Shown: piece by piece, positions 37,066 to 45,895 of the stretch
How the letters are laid out: every line of letters starts with the position of its first letter
How positions within the stretch are numbered: the stretch's first letter is position 1
Source: Bacillota bacterium
GTDB lineage: Bacteria; Bacillota; Clostridia; Acetivibrionales; DSM-1351
Length of the DNA stretch: 64,000 nt
NCBI GenBank assembly: GCA_023398105.1
Contig: JAEWST010000002.1
Location: 62,001 to 126,000, forward strand
Reading direction: 5' to 3'
Made by a program: the position numbers and the translations under genes
The notes under the pieces: generated by a model
The model's database searches: none
What the model saw: the letters and a program-made list of their open reading frames with translations, nothing else
Told to the model about the DNA's origin: nothing

Positions 37066-38558
37066 TAAACTATACTGATAGAAAGCAAATCAAATATCCT
37101 TTAAGACTGAAGCTTTTCATGGTCGCAGTTGTCATCATAATACCAATGATTATTCTCTCAGTTTACCAGATTACTGCTCTGCATAATTATAGTACGGCAT
37201 ATGATACGATAGTCCGTAGGATTACTTCAGCTAATAATTATAATCTTAATTTTAAAGAAGAAATGGACGAAAGTATGTATAAGATAGTTGTAGAAGCAGA
37301 AACCTTCGAATCCATTGATAAAAATAGTGATTTAAAGAATCCCTACAAGCTGATAGAAGCTGCAAGGAATAATTTTACTAATCTTCAGAATATCACTTCA
37401 AGCAGAGAAAGTCTTGATTGGATTAAACGTATTTTACTTAATCTTGATACTCTTAAGGATAGGATTAATGAAATACGTGTTAATTTAGAGCAAACAGGAC
37501 ACTATGAAGAAAATATCAAAATGCTGGAATCTGATATCTATATTCTTACAGAAATGTTTCAGGAAGAAATTCAGTATTACATTTATTATGAAACCCAAAA
37601 TTTTGAAGATATAAGGCAGATCCTTAATGAGCAAGTAACCAATGTAATTGTAATAATGATTGTGGCATTATCTTCTATTATAATAGCATCTATTTTCGTT
37701 AATATTCTTGTTACTGAAAGTATTACAAAACCAATCAGGACATTATGCGACAAAACCGCTATGGTAGCAAAGGGAGATTTTACAACGAGAACAACCTGCG
37801 AGAATCATGATGAATTGTCAATATTATCTGACAGCTTTAACGACATGGCTTTCAAACTTGAGCAACAGGTTAAAAGCATAAAGCTGGAGCAGGAAAACTT
37901 AAGGCACATGGAATCAAAGCTTCTGCAAACTCAGATTAATCCTCATTTTTTATATAATACATTAGACACAATAATATGGCTGATTGAAGGAGATAAAAAT
38001 AAAGAAGCAATTGATATGGTAGTATCCCTTTCTGAGTTTTTCAGGATTGTTGTTAGTAAGGGAAAAGATTTCATTACTATTCGTGAAGAAGAGATACATA
38101 TTAAAAGTTATCTGCAGATACAACAGTCACGCTATAAAGATATTCTAGATTATGAGATTAGTATTCCTGTTGAACTATACGGTTATCAAATTTTGAAGCT
38201 TACTATGCAGCCAATCATTGAGAATTCTTTATATCATGGTATTAAAATGTTAAGAGCAAGAGGCAAAATAACAGTAACAGGTGAAATTATAGACACGGTG
38301 ATTTGCTTCCATGTAATTGACAATGGGATTGGAATGGATGAGCAACAGTTAGCTGCTTTGAGACAAGAAATAGAAATGCCAGGGAGCAAGCAGAGCTCAG
38401 GTTTTGGACTTGCAAATGTTAATAAACGAATAAAATTGAACTATGGTAATATGTATGGGCTGGATATACAAAGCATAAAAGGAAAAGGCACAGACATCGC
38501 AATTAAAATTCCTGCAAAACTGGTGGAGACTGAACGAATTGAGGTAGAATATGAATAA
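37062..38558 (+). CDS. YesM-type sensor histidine kinase
   Basis: A 498-residue membrane kinase. Helix 1 is at about 17-37, an extracellular helical sensor follows to about 190, and helix 2 is at about 192-215. A HAMP domain comes next, then the His_kinase domain with QTQINPHFLYNTLDTI (His near 295), and a GHKL ATPase with IIENSLYHGIK and GFGLANVNKRIKL. It phosphorylates the YesN-type partner encoded just before. The next gene, a sugar-binding lipoprotein, overlaps its end by eight bases and is probably its sensory partner. Confidence 0.93.
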   Translation: MINYTDRKQIKYPLRLKLFMVAVVIIIPMIILSVYQITALHNYSTAYDTIVRRITSANNYNLNFKEEMDESMYKIVVEAETFESIDKNSDLKNPYKLIEAARNNFTNLQNITSSRESLDWIKRILLNLDTLKDRINEIRVNLEQTGHYEENIKMLESDIYILTEMFQEEIQYYIYYETQNFEDIRQILNEQVTNVIVIMIVALSSIIIASIFVNILVTESITKPIRTLCDKTAMVAKGDFTTRTTCENHDELSILSDSFNDMAFKLEQQVKSIKLEQENLRHMESKLLQTQINPHFLYNTLDTIIWLIEGDKNKEAIDMVVSLSEFFRIVVSKGKDFITIREEEIHIKSYLQIQQSRYKDILDYEISIPVELYGYQILKLTMQPIIENSLYHGIKMLRARGKITVTGEIIDTVICFHVIDNGIGMDEQQLAALRQEIEMPGSKQSSGFGLANVNKRIKLNYGNMYGLDIQSIKGKGTDIAIKIPAKLVETERIEVEYE

Positions 38559-39570
38559 TAATATTAAAATTATGTTATGTATTTTCTTTATTGGCTTGAT
38601 AGCGTTTGCCAGCTGTAGTCTGAGGCCTTTAAAAACCCTCGAAAGCAATGAAATCGTGAAAACAGAAACTATGGATTCTGACCTGACTATTGTAGGATTT
38701 TCCCAGCTTGGTTCTGAATCAGATTGGCGTACGGCAAATACAAAATCTATCCAAAACGCTTTTACAAGAAAGAATGGATTTTCTTTGATTTTTTCAAATG
38801 GCAGGCAGAGTCAGGAAAATCAGATAAAGGATATAAGAAGCTTTATATTTCAGGAGGTAGATTATATTGTTATTGCCCCAGTTACTGAGACAGGGTGGGA
38901 TACAGTACTTACCGAAGCAAAGCAAGCAAATATTCCAGTTATAATTGTAGATCGTATGATTGAAACAAAAGATGAAAATCTGTATGTTGCATGCGTAGGC
39001 ACTGATAAGTATGCAGAAGGAGTAAAGGCAGGACAGTGGCTTGAAAAACATCTAGAAAAACAAAATAAGAGTGACATAAATATTGTTGTCTTAGAGGGTA
39101 CTTTAAATTCAACAGCTCAGCTTGGGCGTTCAAAAGGTTTTGAAGCAATAGCTAAAAATCATAAAAATTGGCACATTCTTGCACATGAAAATGGTGATTT
39201 TACTAAAGCAAAAGGAAAGGAAGTAATGAAGACGTTTTTACAGAAATTTAATAGTATTGATGTATTAGTATCACAAAATGATGATATGACCTTTGGTGCA
39301 ATAGAGGCAATACATGAGGCGGGCTTAACCTGCGGAGTAAACGGAGCTATAACGGTTATTTCCTTTGATGCTGTTTTGGAGGCATTTGACAAAATGGAAG
39401 AAGGTCTAATAAATGCTGACATTGAGTGTAATCCATTGCAAGGACCAATGATAGCACAGATAATTGAACGCTTGAAAAAGGGCGAAAAAGTTGATAAGTT
39501 ATTATATGTAAATGGAAAGGTATTTGAGGCTGAGAATGCAAGTATAGACCGTATTGGACGGAGTTACTAA
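38551..39570 (+). CDS. Sugar-binding lipoprotein linked to the two-component system
   Basis: A 339-residue type I periplasmic-binding fold protein with a lipoprotein signal ending FASC (Cys22). It has SDWRTANTKS, VDYIVIAPVTETGWD, VIIVDR and TAQLGRSKGFE, matching the YtfQ-like binding protein encoded next but only moderately. It overlaps the kinase gene, and the importer genes are separated from it by 325 bases. The layout suggests that it presents a sugar to the kinase rather than feeding the importer. This kind of kinase-regulator-binding-protein trio is known in Clostridia; the sensing role here is inference. Confidence 0.88.
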   Translation: MNNNIKIMLCIFFIGLIAFASCSLRPLKTLESNEIVKTETMDSDLTIVGFSQLGSESDWRTANTKSIQNAFTRKNGFSLIFSNGRQSQENQIKDIRSFIFQEVDYIVIAPVTETGWDTVLTEAKQANIPVIIVDRMIETKDENLYVACVGTDKYAEGVKAGQWLEKHLEKQNKSDINIVVLEGTLNSTAQLGRSKGFEAIAKNHKNWHILAHENGDFTKAKGKEVMKTFLQKFNSIDVLVSQNDDMTFGAIEAIHEAGLTCGVNGAITVISFDAVLEAFDKMEEGLINADIECNPLQGPMIAQIIERLKKGEKVDKLLYVNGKVFEAENASIDRIGRSY

Positions 39571-39895
39571 TTTTCTAATGTAAATATTTAATAAATCAAC
39601 TATTCATAACTATTCATATATGTTTACGCCGTTCAGTAAACCATATCTATTTTATTAATGCAAATATCTAACATCTAAATTTATAACTATAGTAGATGTA
39701 TATATCCCAAAACGTAAAATTTCGTACATAGTTCATAAATTTTTCAACCAAAAAAACATTTTATTAGTGGCATAGTAAAAATATTTACAAAGTTAGGAAT
39801 TTTCTCTGTATTTTTATGCGTATAAGTTTCATATACTTGTACATATAAATAAAAAAACTCAATAGTATGAGTTAAAATGATCGGAGGAAATATAC
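39571..39895. other. Promoter region of the sugar importer operon
   Basis: No gene was seen. It has GTTTAC-GCCGTTCA-GTAAAC as an inverted repeat at 39617-39636 and AACTC/GAGTT just before the ribosome site at 39857-39874. A YesN-type operator probably lies here but is not recognisable. Confidence 0.4.
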
Positions 39896-40861
39896 ATGAA
39901 GAAATTAATATCTTTACTTTTGGCATTATCGCTAGTATTTACGCTTGCAGCGTGCGGCGGTAAATCTGTTGGTGGCGGGGACAGCAAGGTTACTGTAGGT
40001 GTTGTTCAGACAAACGCCAACGAGTCAGACTGGCGTACTGCTAACACAAAATCCTTCAATGAAGCTTTCGAAGCAGCAGGTTTTGAGATAAAGATGGTTT
40101 ATGGTGAAGGTGATCATGCAAAACAGATTTCTCAGGCACAACAGCTCATTCAGGAAGAAGTTGACTATCTTGTGGTTTTAGGTCTTCAAGCGGCAGGTTG
40201 GGAAGATGTGGCTAAATCTGCAAAAGAAGCTGGAATCCCACTTATTATGGCTGACCGTAAACTTGAGCTTTCTGAGGATCTTTACACCGCAATGGTGTGC
40301 TCCGATTTCGAAGCCGAAGGTAACAAGGCTGTTGATTGGTTGAAGAGTCAAGCACTCAAAGATTACAAGATTGTTGTACTTGGTGGCGACACAGGATCTT
40401 CCGCTCAGTTAGGTCGCTCTAAAGCTATTGAAGATGGTGCAAAGGCAAATGGCTGGAATATTGTATTCAACCAAAACATGAAGGGTTGGGACGAAACTCT
40501 TGCAAAGCAATCTGTTGCTGATTTGATTGCATCTGGAACTAAATTCAACGTTGTTTATGCTGAGAATGACAACATGGCTCGTGGTGCTTGCGATGCTATG
40601 GATGCTGCTGGTATTACATATGGCAAGGACGGCGATGTTAAAGTTATAGCTTTTGATGCAAACAAGTGGGCACTTGAGAAAGTACTCGCTGGCAAATTCA
40701 ACCTCGACGTAGAGTGTAATCCACTTCATGGACCACGTATTGTTGAGCTTATTAATAAGCTTGAAGCTGGTGAGACTGTAGAGAAGAACGCTTATGTTAA
40801 AGAAGAAATGTTTGACTGTGAAACAATCACACAAGACATTGTTGACAAACGTAGCTATTAA
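39896..40861 (+). CDS. YtfQ-like sugar ABC transporter substrate-binding lipoprotein
   Basis: A 321-residue lipoprotein with the signal LAACGG (Cys20) and CGGAGG before ATG. The mature part is a type I binding protein with SDWRTANTKS, VDYLVVLGLQAAGWEDVA, IMADRK, SSAQLGRSKAIE and YAENDNMARGACDAM. This is like YtfQ, which binds galactofuranose. Arabinofuranose or a similar furanose is plausible because of the nearby GH51 enzyme. Codon choice (GGT, GCT, AAC) is more biased than in its neighbours, suggesting high expression. It leads the importer operon. Confidence 0.93.
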   Translation: MKKLISLLLALSLVFTLAACGGKSVGGGDSKVTVGVVQTNANESDWRTANTKSFNEAFEAAGFEIKMVYGEGDHAKQISQAQQLIQEEVDYLVVLGLQAAGWEDVAKSAKEAGIPLIMADRKLELSEDLYTAMVCSDFEAEGNKAVDWLKSQALKDYKIVVLGGDTGSSAQLGRSKAIEDGAKANGWNIVFNQNMKGWDETLAKQSVADLIASGTKFNVVYAENDNMARGACDAMDAAGITYGKDGDVKVIAFDANKWALEKVLAGKFNLDVECNPLHGPRIVELINKLEAGETVEKNAYVKEEMFDCETITQDIVDKRSY

Positions 40862-40879
40862 TTATTTTTGTTGATACCA

Positions 40880-40937
40880 AAAATGCGCGGTACCAAGTAT
40901 TTGGATAATCTTTGCAGATCTTGGCACCGTGCATTTC
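40880..40937 (+). terminator. Intercistronic hairpin after the binding-protein gene
   Basis: AAATGCGCGGTACCAAG pairs with CTTGGCACCGTGCATTT with two mismatches. The trailing sequence CTTGAATAAAAAG lacks a strong T-run. It probably limits read-through or protects the upstream mRNA, giving more binding protein than transporter. Confidence 0.65.
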
Positions 40938-41006
40938 TTGAATAAAAAGAATTGACAGGATAATGTATTGATATCGTGTCTGAACGGAGGTTTGAGTATT
41001 ATTACT

Positions 41007-42545
41007 ATGCAGAACACCGTACTTACAATGCAAAATATATATAAAAGCTTTCCTGGTGTACGAGCCTTGCAAAATGTGGATTTTACTTTAAGAGAAGGAG
41101 AAATCCATGCTCTGATGGGCGAAAATGGAGCTGGTAAGTCTACCCTAATAAAGGTTTTAACGGGAGTTTACACTAAGGATGCTGGAGAAATACATATTAA
41201 AGGGCTTGAAAAGCCTGTTAATATCAAGTCTCCTCAGGAAGCCCAAAAGCTCGGTATAAGCACTGTGTATCAGGAAATTACCTTGTGTCCCAACCTAACA
41301 GTTGCTGAAAATCTATTTATTGGTAGAACTAATAACTTTTTAATTAATTGGAATAAGAGCAACGACAGGGCTGAAAGTATTCTAAACAGTCTAGGGATAC
41401 CTGCAAAACCAACTCAACAATTATCAAATTGTTCCATAGCGGTTCAGCAAATGGTAGCCATTGCACGAGCTGTTGATATGGAATGCAAGGTATTGATACT
41501 TGACGAGCCTACATCATCACTAGATGAACATGAGGTTTTAAAACTTTTTAATTTGATGCGCGAACTTAAGAAAAGAGGAGTAGGCATAATATTTGTTACT
41601 CATTTTCTTGATCAAGTATATGCATTATGCGATAAAATTACAGTTTTACGAAACGGCGAGTTGGTTGGAGAATATCAGATTAAAGACTTACCGAGGGTTG
41701 AGCTTGTTGCCAAAATGATGGGCAAGGAGCTTGGTGATTTGGCTGACATACATAACAACGAAGCAAATTGGGATTCCCATCGTGATAAAGAAGAAATAAT
41801 CAATGCGGAAGGACTTTCAAGCACTTCTGGAGTAAAGCCTTTTAATTTTACTGCATATAAGGGTGAAGTGACAGGCTTTGCAGGACTACTTGGCTCCGGT
41901 CGAAGTGAGTGTGTGCGTGCAATTTTTGGTGCAGACAAGATAATTAAAGGTAAGTTAAGAATTAAAGGTGAGGATGTTAACATTACATCACCATTAAAAG
42001 CTATGAAGAAAGGAATAGGATATCTTCCAGAGGATCGTAAGAGAGACGGCATTATTGGTGACTTATCAGTTCGTGATAATATCATACTTGCACTGCAGGT
42101 TATGAGAGGCTTCTTTAGACCTTTTTCTCAAGAACAGGCACAGGCATTTGCAGATGAATATATCCGTGTCCTCGGTATTAAGACTGCTTCAGCAGATACT
42201 CCAATAAACTCTTTGTCAGGAGGAAATCAGCAAAAGGTTATTCTTGCACGTTGGTTGCTTACTCATCCTGATTTTCTTATTCTTGATGAACCAACACGTG
42301 GAATTGATATTGGCACGAAGGTAGAAATTCAAAAGCTTGTGTTAAAGCTTGCTTCTGAGGGTATGAGTATCACATTTATTTCTTCAGAGATTGAGGAAAT
42401 GCTGCGTACCTGTTCCAGACTGATTGTTATGCGTGACTTATATGTAGTAGGAGAGTTAAAGGGAGAAGATATGACACAGGATAAAATAATGTATACCATA
42501 GCGGGAGGAGTAAACCAAAATGAACAAAATCAGTACCGAACTTGA
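41007..42545 (+). CDS. Sugar ABC transporter ATPase (YtfR-like, two ATPase domains)
   Basis: A 512-residue ATPase with two ABC domains. The first has Walker A GENGAGKS (38-45), CSIAVQQMVAIARA and Walker B LILDEPTSSLD. The second has a degenerate GLLGSGRSE loop, then LSGGNQQKVILARWLL and LILDEPTRGID. This is the normal form of RbsA/YtfR proteins. The start is uncertain: GGAGG is at 40986-40990, sixteen bases before this ATG, and an upstream TTG frame also exists. It energises the two permeases encoded next and overlaps the first by 26 bases. Confidence 0.92.
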   Translation: MQNTVLTMQNIYKSFPGVRALQNVDFTLREGEIHALMGENGAGKSTLIKVLTGVYTKDAGEIHIKGLEKPVNIKSPQEAQKLGISTVYQEITLCPNLTVAENLFIGRTNNFLINWNKSNDRAESILNSLGIPAKPTQQLSNCSIAVQQMVAIARAVDMECKVLILDEPTSSLDEHEVLKLFNLMRELKKRGVGIIFVTHFLDQVYALCDKITVLRNGELVGEYQIKDLPRVELVAKMMGKELGDLADIHNNEANWDSHRDKEEIINAEGLSSTSGVKPFNFTAYKGEVTGFAGLLGSGRSECVRAIFGADKIIKGKLRIKGEDVNITSPLKAMKKGIGYLPEDRKRDGIIGDLSVRDNIILALQVMRGFFRPFSQEQAQAFADEYIRVLGIKTASADTPINSLSGGNQQKVILARWLLTHPDFLILDEPTRGIDIGTKVEIQKLVLKLASEGMSITFISSEIEEMLRTCSRLIVMRDLYVVGELKGEDMTQDKIMYTIAGGVNQNEQNQYRT

Positions 42546-43626
42546 TACCGACCGTTCAACATCTGTTCTTAATGCATTAATCAAGCACAGATTGTTTATT
42601 CCCATTGCATTTCTTGCATTTCTTTTGTTAACTAATATATTCATCAATCCAGTTTTTCTTAGAATCACCTTGGGTAGTGACAGTGCTGGCAATCCCGTTT
42701 TTATTGGAAATTTGATCAATATACTGAATAACTCAACTGAGCTTGTTATTCTTTCTATAGGAATGACCTTTGTTACTGCCTCTTCAAAAGGTCAAGACAT
42801 CAGCGTAGGAGCCACAATTGCAATAGTTGGTGGAGTGATTATGCGTGTCCTATGTGGAAGTGAAACCCAACCAACCGAATTGCAGGCACCAATAATCGTT
42901 GCACTTTTACTTGGATGCCTTGCTGGAATGGCTTGCGGAGCTTTTAATGGTATCCTTGTTTCAAAATTTAATATACAACCTATGGTAGCAACGCTAATCC
43001 TCTTTACAGCAGGTCGATCAGTAGGCTCTATGGCAATGGGAGGGCTTAAGCCAAAAGCAGTTGCAGCGTTTAGTTATTATGGTAACTTTATACCAGGAAT
43101 ACCAATACCAACACCAATACTCATTACGGTTATTGTTGTTGCTATAACTTTTCTTACGTTGAAAAAAACTAACCTTGGTCTGTATACTCAGGCTGTAGGT
43201 ATCAATGATAAATCTTCAAGGCTGAACGGTCTTAACCCTGCAATGATTAAGTTTATGACATTTGTTATTTTGGGTCTTTGTGTGGGTATCGCAGGTTTCA
43301 TTCAGTCGAGCAGGGTGCAAACTGTAAATCCTTACACAATAGTACCTAGTATTGAAATGGATGTTATTTTGGCAGTCGCCCTTGGCGGCAATTCACTGGG
43401 CGGCGGCAAATTCAATATGACAGGTTCAATTATTGGAGCGTATACTATCCAGACCCTTACTTCTATGTTGACTACACTAAATGTCAACACAAATGCCGTC
43501 CCTGTCTTTAAGGCCGTGATAATTATTATACTTGTAGCCATCCAAACACCAGCTCTTAAAAGTTTTTTTGGCAAAAAAATAACATTATCTAGATTGACAG
43601 AAGGCAATGTAAAGGAGAGTGGTTAG
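42520..43626 (+). CDS. Sugar ABC transporter permease (YtfT-like)
   Basis: A 368-residue RbsC-family membrane protein with about nine helices. It has NSTELVILSIGMTFVTASSKGQDISVGA, FNGILVSKFNIQPMVATL and the cytoplasmic coupling segment AVGINDKSSRLNGLN. It starts within the last codons of the ATPase gene with GGGAGG upstream. With the next permease it forms the channel of the importer. The length is about 30 residues longer than typical RbsC. Confidence 0.92.
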   Translation: MNKISTELDTDRSTSVLNALIKHRLFIPIAFLAFLLLTNIFINPVFLRITLGSDSAGNPVFIGNLINILNNSTELVILSIGMTFVTASSKGQDISVGATIAIVGGVIMRVLCGSETQPTELQAPIIVALLLGCLAGMACGAFNGILVSKFNIQPMVATLILFTAGRSVGSMAMGGLKPKAVAAFSYYGNFIPGIPIPTPILITVIVVAITFLTLKKTNLGLYTQAVGINDKSSRLNGLNPAMIKFMTFVILGLCVGIAGFIQSSRVQTVNPYTIVPSIEMDVILAVALGGNSLGGGKFNMTGSIIGAYTIQTLTSMLTTLNVNTNAVPVFKAVIIIILVAIQTPALKSFFGKKITLSRLTEGNVKESG

Positions 43627-43627
43627 T

Positions 43628-44695
43628 GTGCTATTCTTAAATAAAACTAAAGATACCAGCAATATTACCGTTATTGATAAGAAGTTAAAACAGAAAGAAT
43701 CTCTAACTGATACTGCTTTTTTACTTACAATTACTATTTCTTTATTTATTGGAATATATATACTCGCAGTTGCCTTTCTTGGGGATAAAGGTTTCAGTAA
43801 GGTCCAGATGTTCTTTAACCTATTTAACGAAAATGCTGCTTTGATAGTAATTGCTTGTGGACTTTCAATTGTAATGATAACAGGCAGTATTGATATTTCT
43901 GTAGGAGGTTCTACAGCACTTATTTGTACGGCTTGTATAGTTTGCCTTAATAATTACGGCTTCAACTTTATTACATCTCTAATTTTGGCTTTAGCAATAG
44001 GTCTTGCTTTTGGTGCAGTTCAAGGTTTTCTAATTGCGTATCTTGATATGCAGCCCTTTATTGTTACCCTAGCAGGTATGTTCTTAGGCAGAGGTTTAGT
44101 TGCTCTGATTGAAGTCAATCAGATACAAGTTAAGAATGCAGGATTCGAGAAGTTATCAGGTGCACGAATACAGATTCCTTTTATAGGTGATTACAATAGA
44201 AAGGGCGACTTCATTCAATCAAAGTTGGAGTATGGAGTTATCATAGCAATTATAATAGTTTTTATGATGTACTGGCTACTCAAAAAGACAAAACTGGGAC
44301 GCAGCTTTTACGCTGTAGGAGGAAACCCACAAAGTGCCCTGATGCTTGGTATAAACGTCAAGAGAACTAGATTTAATGCCCATTTGCTTTGTGGCTTGCT
44401 CGCAGGTATTGGTGGCTTCCTATACCTTTTCCATACAAGGTCTGGCTCTGTTCAGCAGGCAACTGGTCTTGAAATGGATGCTATCGCTGCTTCTATTATT
44501 GGTGGAACACTGCTTACAGGCGGTGTAGGTAATATCTTCGGTACTCTATTTGGCGTATTAACAAGTGGAATTGTATTACTAGTCGTTACCGCAATAGGCA
44601 GCCAGGACCCATGGTGGCCGCAAATTACACGTGCGGCTATGCTCTGCTTCTTTATTGTACTGCAAAGTGTTATTTGTTCACGAAAGAAGAAATGA
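43628..44695 (+). CDS. Sugar ABC transporter permease (YjfF-like)
   Basis: A 355-residue RbsC-family permease with about nine helices. It has GLSIVMITGSIDISVGGSTALI, YLDMQPFIVTLAGMFLGRGL and AVGGNPQSALMLGINVKRTRFNAH. I start at GTG 43628 with GGAG ten bases before it; an earlier GTG is too close to that site. It is the last gene of the importer operon. Paired non-identical permeases are typical for YtfT/YjfF-type furanose importers. Confidence 0.92.
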   Translation: MLFLNKTKDTSNITVIDKKLKQKESLTDTAFLLTITISLFIGIYILAVAFLGDKGFSKVQMFFNLFNENAALIVIACGLSIVMITGSIDISVGGSTALICTACIVCLNNYGFNFITSLILALAIGLAFGAVQGFLIAYLDMQPFIVTLAGMFLGRGLVALIEVNQIQVKNAGFEKLSGARIQIPFIGDYNRKGDFIQSKLEYGVIIAIIIVFMMYWLLKKTKLGRSFYAVGGNPQSALMLGINVKRTRFNAHLLCGLLAGIGGFLYLFHTRSGSVQQATGLEMDAIAASIIGGTLLTGGVGNIFGTLFGVLTSGIVLLVVTAIGSQDPWWPQITRAAMLCFFIVLQSVICSRKKK

Positions 44696-44727
44696 GACTA
44701 AAAAAATGAGCTTTACAACTAGGTATT

Positions 44728-44766
44728 CAGTTATAGAAGTGAGGGACATTTTCTTGCCTCGTTATA
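44728..44766. repeat. Dispersed repeat A, copy 6 (right half)
   Basis: CAGTTATAGAAGTGAGGGAC to CCTCGTTATA matches the right part of copy 1 with few changes. The left hairpin arm is degraded. Confidence 0.7.
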
Positions 44767-44814
44767 TCTGAACCCCCCCTTAAATCTGCATATTGAAATC
44801 CCCTTTTCAATATC

Positions 44815-44916
44815 AGAATATAGGAATTTATTTGTCTAAAATTTATGGAGTACACTTTAAGCTTATAATTTTAAATGCTTTTGTAACTCTTTAAAACAAA
44901 TAAATTCCTATATTCT
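44815..44916. mobile_element. MITE-like element with perfect 21-bp terminal inverted repeats
   Basis: The left end AGAATATAGGAATTTATTTG (44815 on) and the right end (44896-44916) are exact reverse complements over 21 bases. They enclose 60 AT-rich bases without coding potential. No clear target duplication was seen. A long transcript hairpin is the alternative reading. Confidence 0.5.
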
Positions 44917-45027
44917 AAAATAATAATTTATTCGTTAGAGCTGTTTCTTTTCTAAGAAATGCTTGCTTTTTCATAGAAAATGTATTATCATATTATTTGC
45001 GTCGTGACTATTAGCGATGTTATATAT

Positions 45028-45101
45028 GCGCCCGTAGCTCAATTGGATAGAGCGTCTGGCTACGGACCAGAAGGTTGTGGATTCGATCTCTGTCGGGCGC
45101 G
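45028..45101 (+). tRNA. tRNA-Arg (anticodon ACG)
   Basis: A 74-base cloverleaf. The acceptor GCGCCCG pairs with CGGGCGC, the D-arm is GCTC...GAGC, and the anticodon stem TCTGG/CCAGA has loop CTACGGA. The T-loop is TTCGATC. The CCA tail is encoded at 45102-45104. The T-stem GTGGA/TCTGT relies on three G-T wobble pairs, which is weaker than usual. A strong terminator follows at once. Confidence 0.95.
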
Positions 45102-45105
45102 CCAG

Positions 45106-45152
45106 AAAATTAAAGCCTGTAAGCTTAAAAGCTTACAGGCTTTAATTTTTAC
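45106..45152 (+). terminator. Intrinsic terminator of tRNA-Arg
   Basis: TTAAAGCCTGTAAGCTT pairs perfectly with AAGCTTACAGGCTTTAA around a two-base centre, and TTTTT follows. It starts two bases after the CCA tail. Confidence 0.92.
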
Positions 45153-45296
45153 TGTCTTAATGAATGGTTCGATTTCTAGCTAATAATAGTCTTATACTAA
45201 TTTACATTTAAAAAATAGCCGCATTTGTGGCGATGGAGCAAAGCCCTCAAAAGTTGTTCAAATATAAAGTCAGAAATTTAACTAAACTAAATGTGA

Positions 45297-45311
45297 AATT
45301 GTCTGAAAATT
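45297..45311. promoter_or_regulatory. CodY-box-like sequence upstream of opp operon
   Basis: AATTGTCTGAAAATT matches the CodY consensus AATTTTCWGAAAATT at 14 of 15 positions. CodY commonly represses peptide uptake in Firmicutes. The site is 585 bases before oppB, so it counts only if the promoter is far upstream. Confidence 0.35.
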
Positions 45312-45862
45312 TTTAAATTCCTTCTCATTAATTCTCCTGTATGTATTGATATCATTTTACTCTTGCGTGTTATTAAATATATTTACTACATGCTAGCATA
45401 AAAGGCTCAGAGTAGCACTACACCATATTAAAATAATATATCTTCCGAAAATAACATGAAATTTCAATTATTTAAGCTATATTAAAAAATATATTATTGA
45501 ATTTTTCGATAAATTATTGTATAATACGATATTATGTTTTAGTTTTCGACAAGCGACAACATGCCCTCATCTTAAGTAATGAGTTATTAATAAATACAAG
45601 TTTTAACCAAAAACTTCGTTCAAAACAAGCTTAAAATGCATATTCTTCTAAAAGATGAAGGCTTTGAATTTTAATTGATTTAAAATTGGCACCAATTATT
45701 CCCATGCAGATCATATTGTTTTTTGTGTATTATTTGTACAAAATAACAATGCAATCTTGTGTGCTTTTTGCTTTGTAGGCTTAAATACTCAAAAATGATA
45801 ACTATTGCAGATTTTAAAATATATGTACAGCTATATAAAAACATTTATATACAAATATTTAA

Positions 45863-45882
45863 AACCATGTCAAAACATGGTT
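45863..45882 (+). promoter_or_regulatory. Hairpin abutting the oppB ribosome binding site
   Basis: AACCATGT-CAAA-ACATGGTT is a perfect 8-bp stem. Its last base directly precedes AGGAGG of oppB. It could stabilise the mRNA 5' end or tune ribosome access. Confidence 0.55.
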
Positions 45883-45895
45883 AGGAGGTTAATAA

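Larger units (their letters stand above)
44696..45027. other. Intergenic region with repeat A and an inverted-repeat element
   Basis: No protein gene was seen. It holds repeat A copy 6, the short hairpin ATATTGAAA/TTTCAATAT at 44790-44813 and the 102-bp inverted-repeat element, and then AT-rich promoter-like DNA with TATTAT at 44991-44996 before the tRNA. Confidence 0.5.
45105..45895. other. Gene-free region between tRNA-Arg and the oligopeptide operon
   Basis: It contains the tRNA terminator, a repeat fragment TATACTAATTTACATTTAAA at 45191-45210 (like 2046-2065), a CodY-like box and a hairpin before oppB. No coding sequence was seen in the remaining AT-rich DNA. Confidence 0.5.
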
